Shown here piece after piece: positions 33,805 to 42,444 of a DNA stretch of 64,000 nucleotides (positions are counted from its first letter, which is position 1; each line of letters starts with the position of its first letter). A program made the position numbers and the translations under genes. A model generated the notes under the pieces. The model was not told the DNA's origin, searched no databases, and saw nothing but the letters and a program-made list of their open reading frames with translations. This stretch comes from Mycobacterium sp. Root135 (GTDB lineage: Bacteria; Actinomycetota; Actinomycetes; Mycobacteriales; Mycobacteriaceae): NCBI RefSeq assembly GCF_001426545.1, contig NZ_LMEZ01000005.1:519333-583332 (forward strand), in the 5' to 3' direction.

Positions 33805-36143
33805 TAGACCGTGACGTCGGCGCTGATCGCGTCCGACATGAGCACGCTGAGATGCTGCCAGTAGACCCAGTCAGCGATCGCGGCCCGCTGCACCGCAGCG
33901 TCAAGAGCGTTGTGCGCCTTGTGAAGTGCCAACTCCTGCGCGTGGTCGGCGTAGGTCACGAAGGCCTCGAGGTGCGCGACAGCACGGTCAGAGGAGGTGC
34001 TCATCAACGGCTTGCTCAACCCGAACCAGAGCGCCGCGGACTTGTCCTCCGGAGGGGTGGAATCCGCCGGCGCGATGGGCAGCAGGTCGTGCAGTGCTCC
34101 GTCGCCGACTGAGGCGAGTCGCTTGGCGGCGCTGGGGGCGATCACCTCGAAGCGACTGCGGCCCTGCATTTTTCCTGACTCGGGAATGTCGTCGCGCTGC
34201 AGGACGACCTTGGGTACGCCGGGATCGAAGTTGGCGAACTGCTCCTTGGTGGCGATCACGGCGCGCAGCTTCTGGTCGTGCGCCTGTGCCCAACCCTGGA
34301 TGGCGAGGATCGGGTAGGTGGCCCACTTGCCGCGCTCGGTCGGGGAGATCGACTCGTCGGCCGACGCCATGGTGACCTGTGGGGGCAGCTCGACGCCCTC
34401 GGGGATGTAGGCGAGCCCGAAGCTGTTGGCCACCACGATGGAGCCGTCGGCAGCGAGCCCGGTGACCCAGTAGAAGCCGTACTGCGGGGGGCCCATGTTG
34501 AGTGCGGCGGCGATGCGGCGGGCGTGGATGAGTGCTGCATTGGCGTTGCCGCGGTGGCGTTGCATGGCCCCGGCGGTCGACGCGGACAGCACGGCGTCCC
34601 GCTCCATTCGTGCGGCCGAGACCGGCATGGGCGCCATCGCCGCAATCGAGGGGTCTCCCTTGGTTGACGCCGGGTTGACGCCGGGTCCGGTGTTCACCGC
34701 CGCAGCTGCGGGCTGCTGCCCGGGTGCGCCGCTCGACGGCGGCGGACCTGCCGGGGGCGGGGTGGCCGGGGGGCCGAGTGGCATCGGTGGGGGTGTGGGC
34801 GCGCTGCCGCCCGGGGAGCCGAAGGACCCACCGCCGCCGGACATTCCACCACCACCGCCACCAACTCCACCGCCGACTCCGCCACCGCCGGTGGTGCCGG
34901 CGGAGTGCTGGATGGGAGCGGACGCGGACGAATCGGTTGGGGGAGCGACGGGGGCGACGGGTTGAGCGGTGGCTGCAGCGGGGGACATGGTCGGCTGTTG
35001 GGTCGCCGCATTAAGGCCCTTGGCGAACTGGTCGGCGGGGGCCTTCTCGCCGCCAGACCCACCGGGCCCGCCGGTGGCACCGCCCTTGCCTTGTGCGTTC
35101 TTGGCGTCTGTCGCGGCGTCGGACTTGGCCTGCATGTCCTGCAGACCGGCCTTGGCGCCCGAGGCCGCGCCGCTGGTCGACTGCGCGGACGAGGACGAAG
35201 ATCCGCTCGACGACCCGCCGCCCGACGGGCTAGAGGAGGAACCTCCCCCGCTGCCGCCCACGCTCGGGGCACTCGGGGCGCTTGGGGTGCCGGGGGTTGA
35301 TGGAGGTGGGGCGGATGGGGTTGGGGTTCCGCCCGGTCGTGGGTTGCTGTAGTTAGCGTTCTGGTAATTGCTTTGCGCTGGTGTGGTTTCAGGTGCGGCT
35401 TCCGGTTTGGGCGCAACTATATTCTGATCCATGGCGCCAGCCTCTGTGGTCTCAGCCGCAGCTTGCGTATCCGGCGTGACGGGATTCTGCCGCATATCTC
35501 CCGCCTCGCCAGTTTCGGTTGGCGGAAGCGCAGGTGCCTGTGAGTCTGGAATCCCGCCGGCGGCGGCTTTGGCGCCCCCAAAATCGGGAACGTTTGCTTC
35601 GAACTTTGGTATTTCTTTATCGGAAACGGGCGGATAGGGCTGCCCAGCCGTTATTGCAGTCCCAGCCGCGCTGACGACGGATTCATTGGCACGCAATGCT
35701 TGGTCGACGATAGCCGCGATCGCGTCCGCGCGCTTTTGCTGGTCTTCGTTCGTCTGTAAGTTACGGGATAGCAGATCGTCGATTACCTCCTGGGCCGCGT
35801 CGCAGTTAGCGGCGATGTGCTCCTTTGCATTTTTTATGGATTCCGACGCGCTTCGGTGGAAGGCCGCAGTGTCTCCTAGAAGCTCACCCGTGGACTGCAT
35901 CCGACTCGATACAGCGTCAATTTTCTTTTTGCCGGCATCTGAAGCCTTGCCGAACCAGGTGTTGCCGTCGAAAATTGACGTCTGCGATCTCAGCCAGGAA
36001 CTACTGGACTTTTCGAGCTGTAAGGCAGTCCGTAGTAGTTCGCCGGCGCGAAGCCCGTACGCGTCCTCGTCTGCCTCAGGCCATGCGGTGGGAGGCGTGG
36101 TCATCTGGGTTTTGTATTCGCCAGTCGGGCGCGCGATTGTCAC
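33804..36143 (-). CDS. espK: EspK, ESX-1 secretion-associated protein
   Basis: Protein of 779 residues with three parts. The N-terminal helical domain (about 1-165) begins MTIARPTGEY and contains NTWFGKASDAGKKKID, like the WxG region of the family. A long Pro/Gly/Ser-rich centre (about 200-510) separates it from a conserved C-terminal domain (PVSAARMERDAVL...IAAALNMGPPQYGFYWVTGL...ALHKAHNALDAAVQRAAIADWVYWQHL). EspK binds and chaperones EspB. The start is GTG 6 nt after the upstream gene's stop, suggesting coupling. The 5' part of the gene is distinctly lower in GC than the rest. Confidence 0.92.
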   Translation of the reverse strand: MTIARPTGEYKTQMTTPPTAWPEADEDAYGLRAGELLRTALQLEKSSSSWLRSQTSIFDGNTWFGKASDAGKKKIDAVSSRMQSTGELLGDTAAFHRSASESIKNAKEHIAANCDAAQEVIDDLLSRNLQTNEDQQKRADAIAAIVDQALRANESVVSAAGTAITAGQPYPPVSDKEIPKFEANVPDFGGAKAAAGGIPDSQAPALPPTETGEAGDMRQNPVTPDTQAAAETTEAGAMDQNIVAPKPEAAPETTPAQSNYQNANYSNPRPGGTPTPSAPPPSTPGTPSAPSAPSVGGSGGGSSSSPSGGGSSSGSSSSSAQSTSGAASGAKAGLQDMQAKSDAATDAKNAQGKGGATGGPGGSGGEKAPADQFAKGLNAATQQPTMSPAAATAQPVAPVAPPTDSSASAPIQHSAGTTGGGGVGGGVGGGGGGMSGGGGSFGSPGGSAPTPPPMPLGPPATPPPAGPPPSSGAPGQQPAAAAVNTGPGVNPASTKGDPSIAAMAPMPVSAARMERDAVLSASTAGAMQRHRGNANAALIHARRIAAALNMGPPQYGFYWVTGLAADGSIVVANSFGLAYIPEGVELPPQVTMASADESISPTERGKWATYPILAIQGWAQAHDQKLRAVIATKEQFANFDPGVPKVVLQRDDIPESGKMQGRSRFEVIAPSAAKRLASVGDGALHDLLPIAPADSTPPEDKSAALWFGLSKPLMSTSSDRAVAHLEAFVTYADHAQELALHKAHNALDAAVQRAAIADWVYWQHLSVLMSDAISADVTV

Positions 36144-36149
36144 CGCGGT

Positions 36150-37289
36150 TCAGCCTGCCGTGGCCCGACAAGCTCCAGATACAAGATTTGCAATCCGGAA
36201 CGCTGCATAATTGAGCCATCCGTCGGCGTTTATGTAGGAGTCTCCAGCAGCTAGATAAGCGCGAATATACGCTGCTGAAGCATTTGCGAAGTCCTCAAGC
36301 ACAAAGTTGGCACTCTGTCGTCCTAGCATCTGAATATCATCAGCATAGGAGTTGAGCAGGGGTCGAGCGGCATCCTCTATTTGCTTCCGATTTGCGTCCC
36401 ACTGGGAGCCAGGGATGCCCGAATCGCGGTGTTGCCACTCGGGTGAAGTCTCAGCGTTGAACCTGTCTAGGCGAGCGATCCACTCTGTACATGTGCTGTT
36501 CGAAGTTGTTACAAAAAGGTTTGGTTCAGACGGATCGCCGATGGGTGGTGTATTTGTCGATGGTTGGGCCGTAGCTTGGTTCAGCGATCGACTCGCTGAA
36601 CCGAGTTGTATGGCATTGCAAATTCCGACCATCGCCGAACTGGAGTTGACGAAGACCGACGCAAGCCCGTCGTTGGCGGGTATGTAGTTGGGAATGCTGT
36701 CGGAATAGGCCCGGCCATATGCAATGAACTGCTCGTAGAGCTCCCTCACTAGGCGATGAGGGGTCTGTTTGACCAGTGGCACAAGCTGGTCGGTTGCCGT
36801 CCGGACAGACGTCGCGACAGCCTCGACCTGCGACCGCTGTTCGGTTGTCCATTCCGCTACCGGGCCGAGCGTTGAGCGGACTTCGCCCCAGCCATTTGTT
36901 TGTACGGCGGCGAGATTGTTGTTAATTCCGTTGAATGTATTGCATGTTGGCTCGTCAGTAATCACGCCTATAGGTCCCGTGTCACTTGAACTAGCGATAT
37001 CGCCCGGCGTACGCGGCGCGGGAGTTGCTCCCCCGTTGTCGGAGTTGCGGGTAAAGATCAGAGTGGCACCGATAGTGATCCCAATCACCAAAAGAACGGC
37101 TACGGCAACCAGCAACCATTTGATGCCACTGTTGCTGTGCGGCGGCGGCGCTGGCGGCCAAGCTCCCTGCTGCCAACCGGGAGGCGGCTGCTCAGGGTAG
37201 TAGCCGGACTGTCCGTACGGCTGGCCCTGGTTCGGGGGTGGCCCGGAATGTTGCGGCGGCTGCCATCCATCGGGGGGAGGCATGCTCAC
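36150..37289 (-). CDS. Pro-rich single-span protein with duplicated four-Cys domain (copy 1)
   Basis: Protein of 379 residues, not recognised as a named family. The N-terminal ~50 are Pro/Gly/Gln-rich (PPPDGWQPPQHSGPPPNQGQPYGQ). One membrane span follows (IKWLLVAVAVLLVIGITIGATL, about 55-76). The outer domain consists of two similar halves, each opening with a Thr-Cys (EPTC, STC) and closing with GIC or GAC, and sharing W-x4-R-x-Q-V/I-E and a Y-x-RAY-type helix. The four cysteines are conserved in copy 2, so two disulfides are likely. The GTG start aligns with copy 2. It lies in a low-GC block just upstream of espK and is probably co-transcribed with it. Confidence 0.75.
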   Translation of the reverse strand: MSMPPPDGWQPPQHSGPPPNQGQPYGQSGYYPEQPPPGWQQGAWPPAPPPHSNSGIKWLLVAVAVLLVIGITIGATLIFTRNSDNGGATPAPRTPGDIASSSDTGPIGVITDEPTCNTFNGINNNLAAVQTNGWGEVRSTLGPVAEWTTEQRSQVEAVATSVRTATDQLVPLVKQTPHRLVRELYEQFIAYGRAYSDSIPNYIPANDGLASVFVNSSSAMVGICNAIQLGSASRSLNQATAQPSTNTPPIGDPSEPNLFVTTSNSTCTEWIARLDRFNAETSPEWQHRDSGIPGSQWDANRKQIEDAARPLLNSYADDIQMLGRQSANFVLEDFANASAAYIRAYLAAGDSYINADGWLNYAAFRIANLVSGACRATAG

Positions 37290-37558
37290 GATTGCCTACC
37301 TGCGGCTGGCATCTGCACTGCTGTACCTCCGCGCAATCCGCTCATCACGCCCCGGAGTTTACCGACGCGCATCCCTATCTAGCGTAGGGGAACATTGACC
37401 GCAGGCGACGCACGAATTTTGACGTAACTAGGGCCGAGTTTGCGCTAGCGGGACACCGGTCCCGCACGATCTTCAAGTGACTGCCATCTGCCTGGAGCTG
37501 CGAGGGCCGGTTCTCATCCACGCCGAACAGTGAACAATCAATCGCCATGGTTCCGGAC

Positions 37559-38650
37559 TCACCCGGCCGCACGACATGCCCCGGAAATGACGTTACTCAG
37601 ACGGAAAGCCGTATAGGTCAGCCACGCATCGGTGTCGATGTACTTGTCTCCGAGCGGGACGTAGGCGCGAATGTTAAGAGCAGCAAGCGCCGCGAAATCG
37701 TCGAACACCGGGTTGTTGCTCTGCTCACCTGCGGCCTCCATGTCATCCGCCCATTCCGCCAGGTGGGACACCGCCGACAGCTGAAGGCTTCTTTGTGCGG
37801 GCGTCCAGTGGGAGCCGAGGACACCAGTGTCGAGGCCGGCCCAATCGATTGTCGCGGAAGTGAACTGGCTTTCACGATCAACCCAGTACGTGCACGTATC
37901 GCCTGGCGACGTGACGAACATCTGACGGTCGCTAGGGTCGGCGGGCGCCATCACCTCACTCGGCTCCCGCGCAGAAGCAATCGAAGTAGCGCGGGCAGCG
38001 GGTCCATAAGTAATCGCGTTACATATGCCGGCTAACGCACTACCGGCATTGACATTGGCGGATGCTAAGGCATTATTCGCTGGCGTATATGTGTCGATAT
38101 TGTCTGCGTAGGCGTGTCCATAGGCCGCGAACTGTTCGTAGAGTTCGCGCACCACGCGATGTGGGGTCTGTTTTATAAGCGGCACGACTTGGTTGGCTGC
38201 GTTCCGTATGGCGTTGGCAACTGAAAGCACTTGTGACCGCTGGTCGGCAGTCCACGCCGACACAGGCCCCAGCGAGCTTCGTTGAGCACCCCAGCCTTTT
38301 GCCTCGACATCGGCAATGCTGTTGTTGATGGGAATATAGCTCGCGCATGTCGGTTCATCCGTGATCACGGAAACCGGCCCCGTGTCGTTCGCACTAGCGA
38401 CGTCGCCTAGAGCGTCAGTCGGCGACGCAGTTGGCCCCGAATCCCCGCCACGGCTCATCACGATCACCGTGATGCCCACGGCTATTGCGATCACCAACAG
38501 CACCGCCACCGCGCCAAGGAGCCACTTCAGGCCGTTGCCGGTCGGCGGCGGCGGTCCGGGCGGATGCAGCCACGGGCCCTGCTGCCAGGGCGGCCCAGAT
38601 CCGTGCGGGTCGCCCGGCCGCCATCCTTCACCTTGTGGCGGCGTGCTCAT
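37559..38650 (-). CDS. Pro-rich single-span protein with duplicated four-Cys domain (copy 2)
   Basis: Protein of 363 residues, paralogue of the next gene downstream. A Pro/Gly-rich start (MSTPPQGEGWRPGDPHGSGP), one span (LKWLLGAVAVLLVIAIAVGITVIV) and the same outer domain are visible. TGPVSVITDEPTC, QTPHRVVRELYEQF and GACRAAG are almost identical between the copies. The ATG at 38650 is chosen because it aligns with the start of the related genes. The 5' part is high in GC, and the outer-domain part is low (28 of 60 bases G/C at 38041-38100). A role with ESX-1 is suggested only by position. Confidence 0.75.
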   Translation of the reverse strand: MSTPPQGEGWRPGDPHGSGPPWQQGPWLHPPGPPPPTGNGLKWLLGAVAVLLVIAIAVGITVIVMSRGGDSGPTASPTDALGDVASANDTGPVSVITDEPTCASYIPINNSIADVEAKGWGAQRSSLGPVSAWTADQRSQVLSVANAIRNAANQVVPLIKQTPHRVVRELYEQFAAYGHAYADNIDTYTPANNALASANVNAGSALAGICNAITYGPAARATSIASAREPSEVMAPADPSDRQMFVTSPGDTCTYWVDRESQFTSATIDWAGLDTGVLGSHWTPAQRSLQLSAVSHLAEWADDMEAAGEQSNNPVFDDFAALAALNIRAYVPLGDKYIDTDAWLTYTAFRLSNVISGACRAAG

Positions 38651-38660
38651 GCGCGCATAC

Positions 38661-38927
38661 CTAGAGAACCAGGAATGCGATGGCCGCTGCGACGATGAAG
38701 ACCACCAGCACCCCGATGCCGAACAGCAGCCATCGGCCGTTGCCGTCGGTGGTCTTGGAACCACCGTGCTGGGTCCACGTGCCCTGCTCCCACCCTGGCG
38801 GTGGGGGTTGCTGCTTCGGGCTGGACACCGTCGGGTCGAAGGGCTGGCCGTACGGCTGCCCCTGATCGCCGGACGTGGAATCCCCTGGCTGCGATGACGG
38901 CCACCCGTCGTGAGCAGGCGTGCTCAT
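38661..38927 (-). CDS. Short Pro-rich C-terminally anchored protein (truncated paralogue)
   Basis: Protein of 88 residues sharing the Pro/Gly-rich start (MSTPAHDGWPSSQPGDSTSG, then QGQPYGQ and PPPPGWEQGTW) and membrane span of the two genes downstream, but the frame stops directly after the span (LLFGIGVLVVFIVAAAIAFLVL). It has no outer domain. Either it is a relic of a third copy or a functional small tail-anchored partner. It is 10 nt from the next start. Confidence 0.65.
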   Translation of the reverse strand: MSTPAHDGWPSSQPGDSTSGDQGQPYGQPFDPTVSSPKQQPPPPGWEQGTWTQHGGSKTTDGNGRWLLFGIGVLVVFIVAAAIAFLVL

Positions 38928-39105
38928 CCGCGCGTTCCTTCGACTACCCCGTACATGCCCGCACCCCCGCAACACTCGCCGGTCACGCCGCGCACCGTCG
39001 ACGCCCACACGCCTTCACCGTAAGCCGAAAACCTTGCTACACCGCGCACCAAAATGCCCCGCGTCCCGCGCGGCAGGATCCGATCCATCGCACGTACTCC
39101 TGGTG

Positions 39106-39447
39106 TCAGCGGTTGGCGTCGTTGATGTCGGAGGTGATCTCGGCGACCGCGGAATCTATGCGCTCCCGGTCGGCTTCGATCGACGCGGACGCGGTCGCCC
39201 CGGCGTTCTGCAATGCCTCGTTGACTCGCGCGGCGACCGTGTCGGCTCCGAGCCGCAACAGGCCCTCTTCGATGAAGACGTCGGTCAGCCAGTGATGGCC
39301 GTTCAGCGTGACCTCGACGGTCCTCGCCTCATCGGTGGCGGTGAACGTCTCGCCCGCCATCTTGCTCAGCTGCTCGTCCATCAGCGACTGCAGGCGCTGC
39401 GCCTGCTTCAGCACCGCCGCCACCTGCGGATGCATGTCCTCGGTCAC
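39106..39447 (-). CDS. espL: EspL, YbaB/EbfC-like ESX-1 protein
   Basis: Protein of 113 residues with the YbaB/EbfC fold: an N-terminal helix (HPQVAAVLKQAQRLQSLMDEQL), strands around TVEVTLNGHHWLTDVFIEE, and a C-terminal helix. EspL stabilises other Esp proteins in M. marinum and interacts with WhiB6-linked control. The GTG start overlaps the espB stop (GTGA), so they are coupled. Confidence 0.92.
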   Translation of the reverse strand: MTEDMHPQVAAVLKQAQRLQSLMDEQLSKMAGETFTATDEARTVEVTLNGHHWLTDVFIEEGLLRLGADTVAARVNEALQNAGATASASIEADRERIDSAVAEITSDINDANR

Positions 39448-41000
39448 TTGGAGTCCTTGGGATCCTGAACGGTCCTGCGCTTCCGGTCACCGATGATGCC
39501 CTGCGTGTACTCCCGATCCTCGACGTAGAGATCCTCGTCGGGGGACAACCCGGGGGTCCGCTTCTTTTCCTTGCCGCCCTGGGCCTGGCCACCGTGGCCG
39601 CCGCCCATACCTCCACCCATGCCACCGCCCATCGCGCCGCCAGGTCCACCGGCGGCCGGGGCACCGCCCGCGGCGCCTGCTCCTGCCGGCCCCGGTCCGA
39701 CCGAGACCCCGGCAACGCTGGGCTGCAACGGTACTGAACCTGCTCCGCCGCCTGCGCCGCCCCCGGAGCCGCCACCGGCGCCACCACCTGCTTCGGCCGC
39801 GGCGGGGTGCAGGCCGAGATCATCGGGCGAGATCGGTGTGACTTCAGGTCCGCCACCTGGCATGCCTCCGCCTGGCGATCCACCCGAGGGCGAGCCGCCG
39901 CCGGACGGTGAACCGCCACCTGAGCCCGAGCCCTGCCCGCCCGAGGGCTCGCCGGCACCCTTTTCGGCCGACATCGGCGACACCCCGTGCGACGGGGACT
40001 GCGGCATCGTCGGCGAACCTCCCGGTGGCTGCCCGCCGCCGCCACCGCCGCCGCCGGCGGGCGATCCGGGGCCCTGGCCCGGATGTGTCCGGTCCCAGTC
40101 GGACGGCAGCTTCCTCGGGTCCCCGTTCTCGGTCACCGGCGCCGAAGGCGTGCCGACGGGCGGAGGCGGGTTGTCCACCGTCACACGTTCGACCGCAGCT
40201 TTCGCCGTGTAGATGTCCTGGATGTGCTCGGACTGCTTGACCAGCTTGTCCATCGCGACCAAGCTCGCATGCTGGTTGGCCGTGGTCATGTTGTCTTCCA
40301 ACGACTTGTACTGCTCATAGACCGGGTTGTGCTCGCCTACTGCAGCGAGGTGGGCGTCCCACACCTTCTGCGCCTCAACCGCCAACGCTTGCCACTTCTG
40401 GCCGAGTTGGGTGATCCAGTTGCCGTAGTTGAAGAACTTGCCGTACGCCTCGTCGGCGGCATCGCCCTCCCAGTTGACGATGGGCGCGATGAACGTCGCC
40501 CCCGCCTTCTGCAGAGCGACGCCGTTGGCGTCCCACTTGTTGCGTGCCGCCTCGAGGGAGGCACCGTGGTCGCCGCTCCCGAGTGCGTCTTGGGCGAGGT
40601 CGATGAAGAGGTTGCTTCCGCTGCTCGACCTTGACGGTGCCGCCAAGTCGCCAGGAGCCTTCGGTTCGGGAGTGCCGCTACCTGCCGGGACGACGGGTGC
40701 GGGTGCGGGCCCGCCGCTGTCGATGCTGTGCCGCGCCGCCTCGTCGAAGTCGTCGTACGCCTTGGCGACCGAGTTCAACGTGTCGGCCAGTCGTTGCTGT
40801 TCGGTCTTCGCGAACGCCTGGTTCTTGGCCAGGTAGTCGGCATTGGCCTGAAGGTGTTCGATGGTCCGCTTGGTGTGGGGCAAGCTATCCGGTGCCTGGA
40901 GCCCCGACGACAGTCCCTCGGCATCGGCGAACTCGACGTTCGAAACTTGTCTTGCCTTCGTGCGCAGGTCTCCCGTGTCGACCTTGATGCCGTCGCCCAT
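39444..41000 (-). CDS. espB: EspB, secreted ESX-1 substrate with PE/PPE-like fold
   Basis: Protein of 518 residues. The N-terminal ~280 form the fused PE-PPE-like four-helix body with the WxG turn in NWEGDAADEAYGKF and a Y-x3-D signal in YDDFDEA. The C-terminal part is a Pro/Gly-rich low-complexity region, with a charged end (LSPDEDLYVEDREYTQGIIGDRKRRT). EspB forms heptamers and is cleaved by MycP1 near the C-terminus in M. tuberculosis. GAGGAGG lies just upstream of the ATG. Confidence 0.93.
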   Translation of the reverse strand: MGDGIKVDTGDLRTKARQVSNVEFADAEGLSSGLQAPDSLPHTKRTIEHLQANADYLAKNQAFAKTEQQRLADTLNSVAKAYDDFDEAARHSIDSGGPAPAPVVPAGSGTPEPKAPGDLAAPSRSSSGSNLFIDLAQDALGSGDHGASLEAARNKWDANGVALQKAGATFIAPIVNWEGDAADEAYGKFFNYGNWITQLGQKWQALAVEAQKVWDAHLAAVGEHNPVYEQYKSLEDNMTTANQHASLVAMDKLVKQSEHIQDIYTAKAAVERVTVDNPPPPVGTPSAPVTENGDPRKLPSDWDRTHPGQGPGSPAGGGGGGGGQPPGGSPTMPQSPSHGVSPMSAEKGAGEPSGGQGSGSGGGSPSGGGSPSGGSPGGGMPGGGPEVTPISPDDLGLHPAAAEAGGGAGGGSGGGAGGGAGSVPLQPSVAGVSVGPGPAGAGAAGGAPAAGGPGGAMGGGMGGGMGGGHGGQAQGGKEKKRTPGLSPDEDLYVEDREYTQGIIGDRKRRTVQDPKDSK

Positions 41001-41046
41001 CAGTCCTCCTCACACCCGCCCGCGCACGGGTCCGACAATTGAAGTG

Positions 41047-42444
41047 TCATGGCTCGAGCGCCATCTGGTAGCGGCTTTCCTCACGCGGGTTGATCAACCG
41101 GATCGGCAGCTGGCGATGACGTGGCGTGTCGATGAAGTTGTGCCGCAACACGACTCGTCCGACGCCGGGGTGCGGCCCCAGGTACGTCGTCGAGTTGGGC
41201 CAGACGATCTTCGCGACCGTGCCCACGCGAGCGTTGATGAGCCCGGCGAACTCGCGGAACTGCGGACCAAGGGTGATGACGGCACCGGCAGCGGCCGAGC
41301 GGATCACGAATTGCGTGAACAGTCGTGCGTCACCAAGGTTGATGCTGACGTCGACGTCGTCGAACGGCATGTACACCGGGTACCGGTCGGCCGTCTCGCC
41401 GACCAGCACGCCCGCCGAGCCGATCGGCAGTTCGTAGTGGCGATCTGTCGTCGGGCTCTCCCCGTACAGGGCCGCACGCTGACCACCGAAGAGGCACGAA
41501 AACCCGCGTGGCGTGGTCGGTTCCGCCAACGTCGTCAACAGGACCGTCGTCGTCGGGGCGGTGCCAGGGCGCACCCGCACCCGGGTGATGGTGTGGTCCG
41601 CCCGTGCCGACCACCACATGTCCGGCCCACCGAGGGCGGTGTATGCGGCGGTGAAGGTGCTGCGCCCCTTGATCAGTGACCACGCTTCGCGTTCGAAGCT
41701 GATCTCGGTGGCGCGGTCGAAGTCCTCGAAGCTGCGTCCACACCGGGCGTCGATCCCGTTGCTGGACAGGTGATCTGCGATGCGGGTGGTGGAGGCGACC
41801 AGGTAGCTGGCGAGCCCCGCGACGCCGACGTCACGGCGCAGCGCGGACCTGCGGGTCTCCTCGGGGAGCGCGCGCAACACGATCCAGGTCCGCCGGTTGG
41901 CCGGCGCCGGATACGGCCCGACCACCTGGTCGTAGAGCGCGACGAGGCTCGCCGGAGCCGTCCGTCCGACCCGGTACCCGGCCGAGACGACGTCGGCCTC
42001 CAGATCGGGGCAGTACGTGGCGATGAGCTGTTCGACGAGTTGGGTGTCCAGCACGTCGTCGGTGAAGGCCTCGCCGGACACGATCACCGTCGGAGTGAAC
42101 GGCCGCGGGACGAGCTCGATGATCGAGACGAGGTGGTCGTCCTGCCAGCGCACCGCGACGTGGTCACCAGGGATGACGGTCGCGCCGACGGCCGCCGCAG
42201 ACGGCGCGTCGGGCGCCACCACGTGCCGGCGCCGCCAGGAGAACACTGCTGCGATCCAGCCCGTCACACGACGGCCGCGCACGGTGAGCGTCGTGGCGAT
42301 CGCGATCAGCACGGCCAACGTGATCGCCAACCACATCAGGTGGATGTGGACGAAGAACACCACGCACGCGGGTATCAGGACGGCGGCCCAGAGCAGGTGT
42401 CCCGTGGTGATGCGCAGACCGAAGATCGACAGCAGGTTCTTCAT
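41047..42444 (-). CDS. eccE1: EccE1, membrane component of ESX-1
   Basis: Protein of 465 residues, close to the usual 462. It has two N-terminal membrane spans (GHLLWAAVLIPACVVFFV and HLMWLAITLAVLIAIATTL) and a large soluble domain. The ATG at 42444 overlaps the mycP1 stop (ATGA), so the longer frame running back into mycP1 is not used. EccE sits at the periphery of the ESX core and stabilises it. Confidence 0.94.
   Translation of the reverse strand: MKNLLSIFGLRITTGHLLWAAVLIPACVVFFVHIHLMWLAITLAVLIAIATTLTVRGRRVTGWIAAVFSWRRRHVVAPDAPSAAAVGATVIPGDHVAVRWQDDHLVSIIELVPRPFTPTVIVSGEAFTDDVLDTQLVEQLIATYCPDLEADVVSAGYRVGRTAPASLVALYDQVVGPYPAPANRRTWIVLRALPEETRRSALRRDVGVAGLASYLVASTTRIADHLSSNGIDARCGRSFEDFDRATEISFEREAWSLIKGRSTFTAAYTALGGPDMWWSARADHTITRVRVRPGTAPTTTVLLTTLAEPTTPRGFSCLFGGQRAALYGESPTTDRHYELPIGSAGVLVGETADRYPVYMPFDDVDVSINLGDARLFTQFVIRSAAAGAVITLGPQFREFAGLINARVGTVAKIVWPNSTTYLGPHPGVGRVVLRHNFIDTPRHRQLPIRLINPREESRYQMALEP

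Noticed and set aside
39560..40080. Repetitive DNA in espB and espK resembling a repeat array
   Set aside because: These are irregular codon-level repeats encoding Gly/Pro/Ser-rich low-complexity protein. There are no regular spacers, so no CRISPR.
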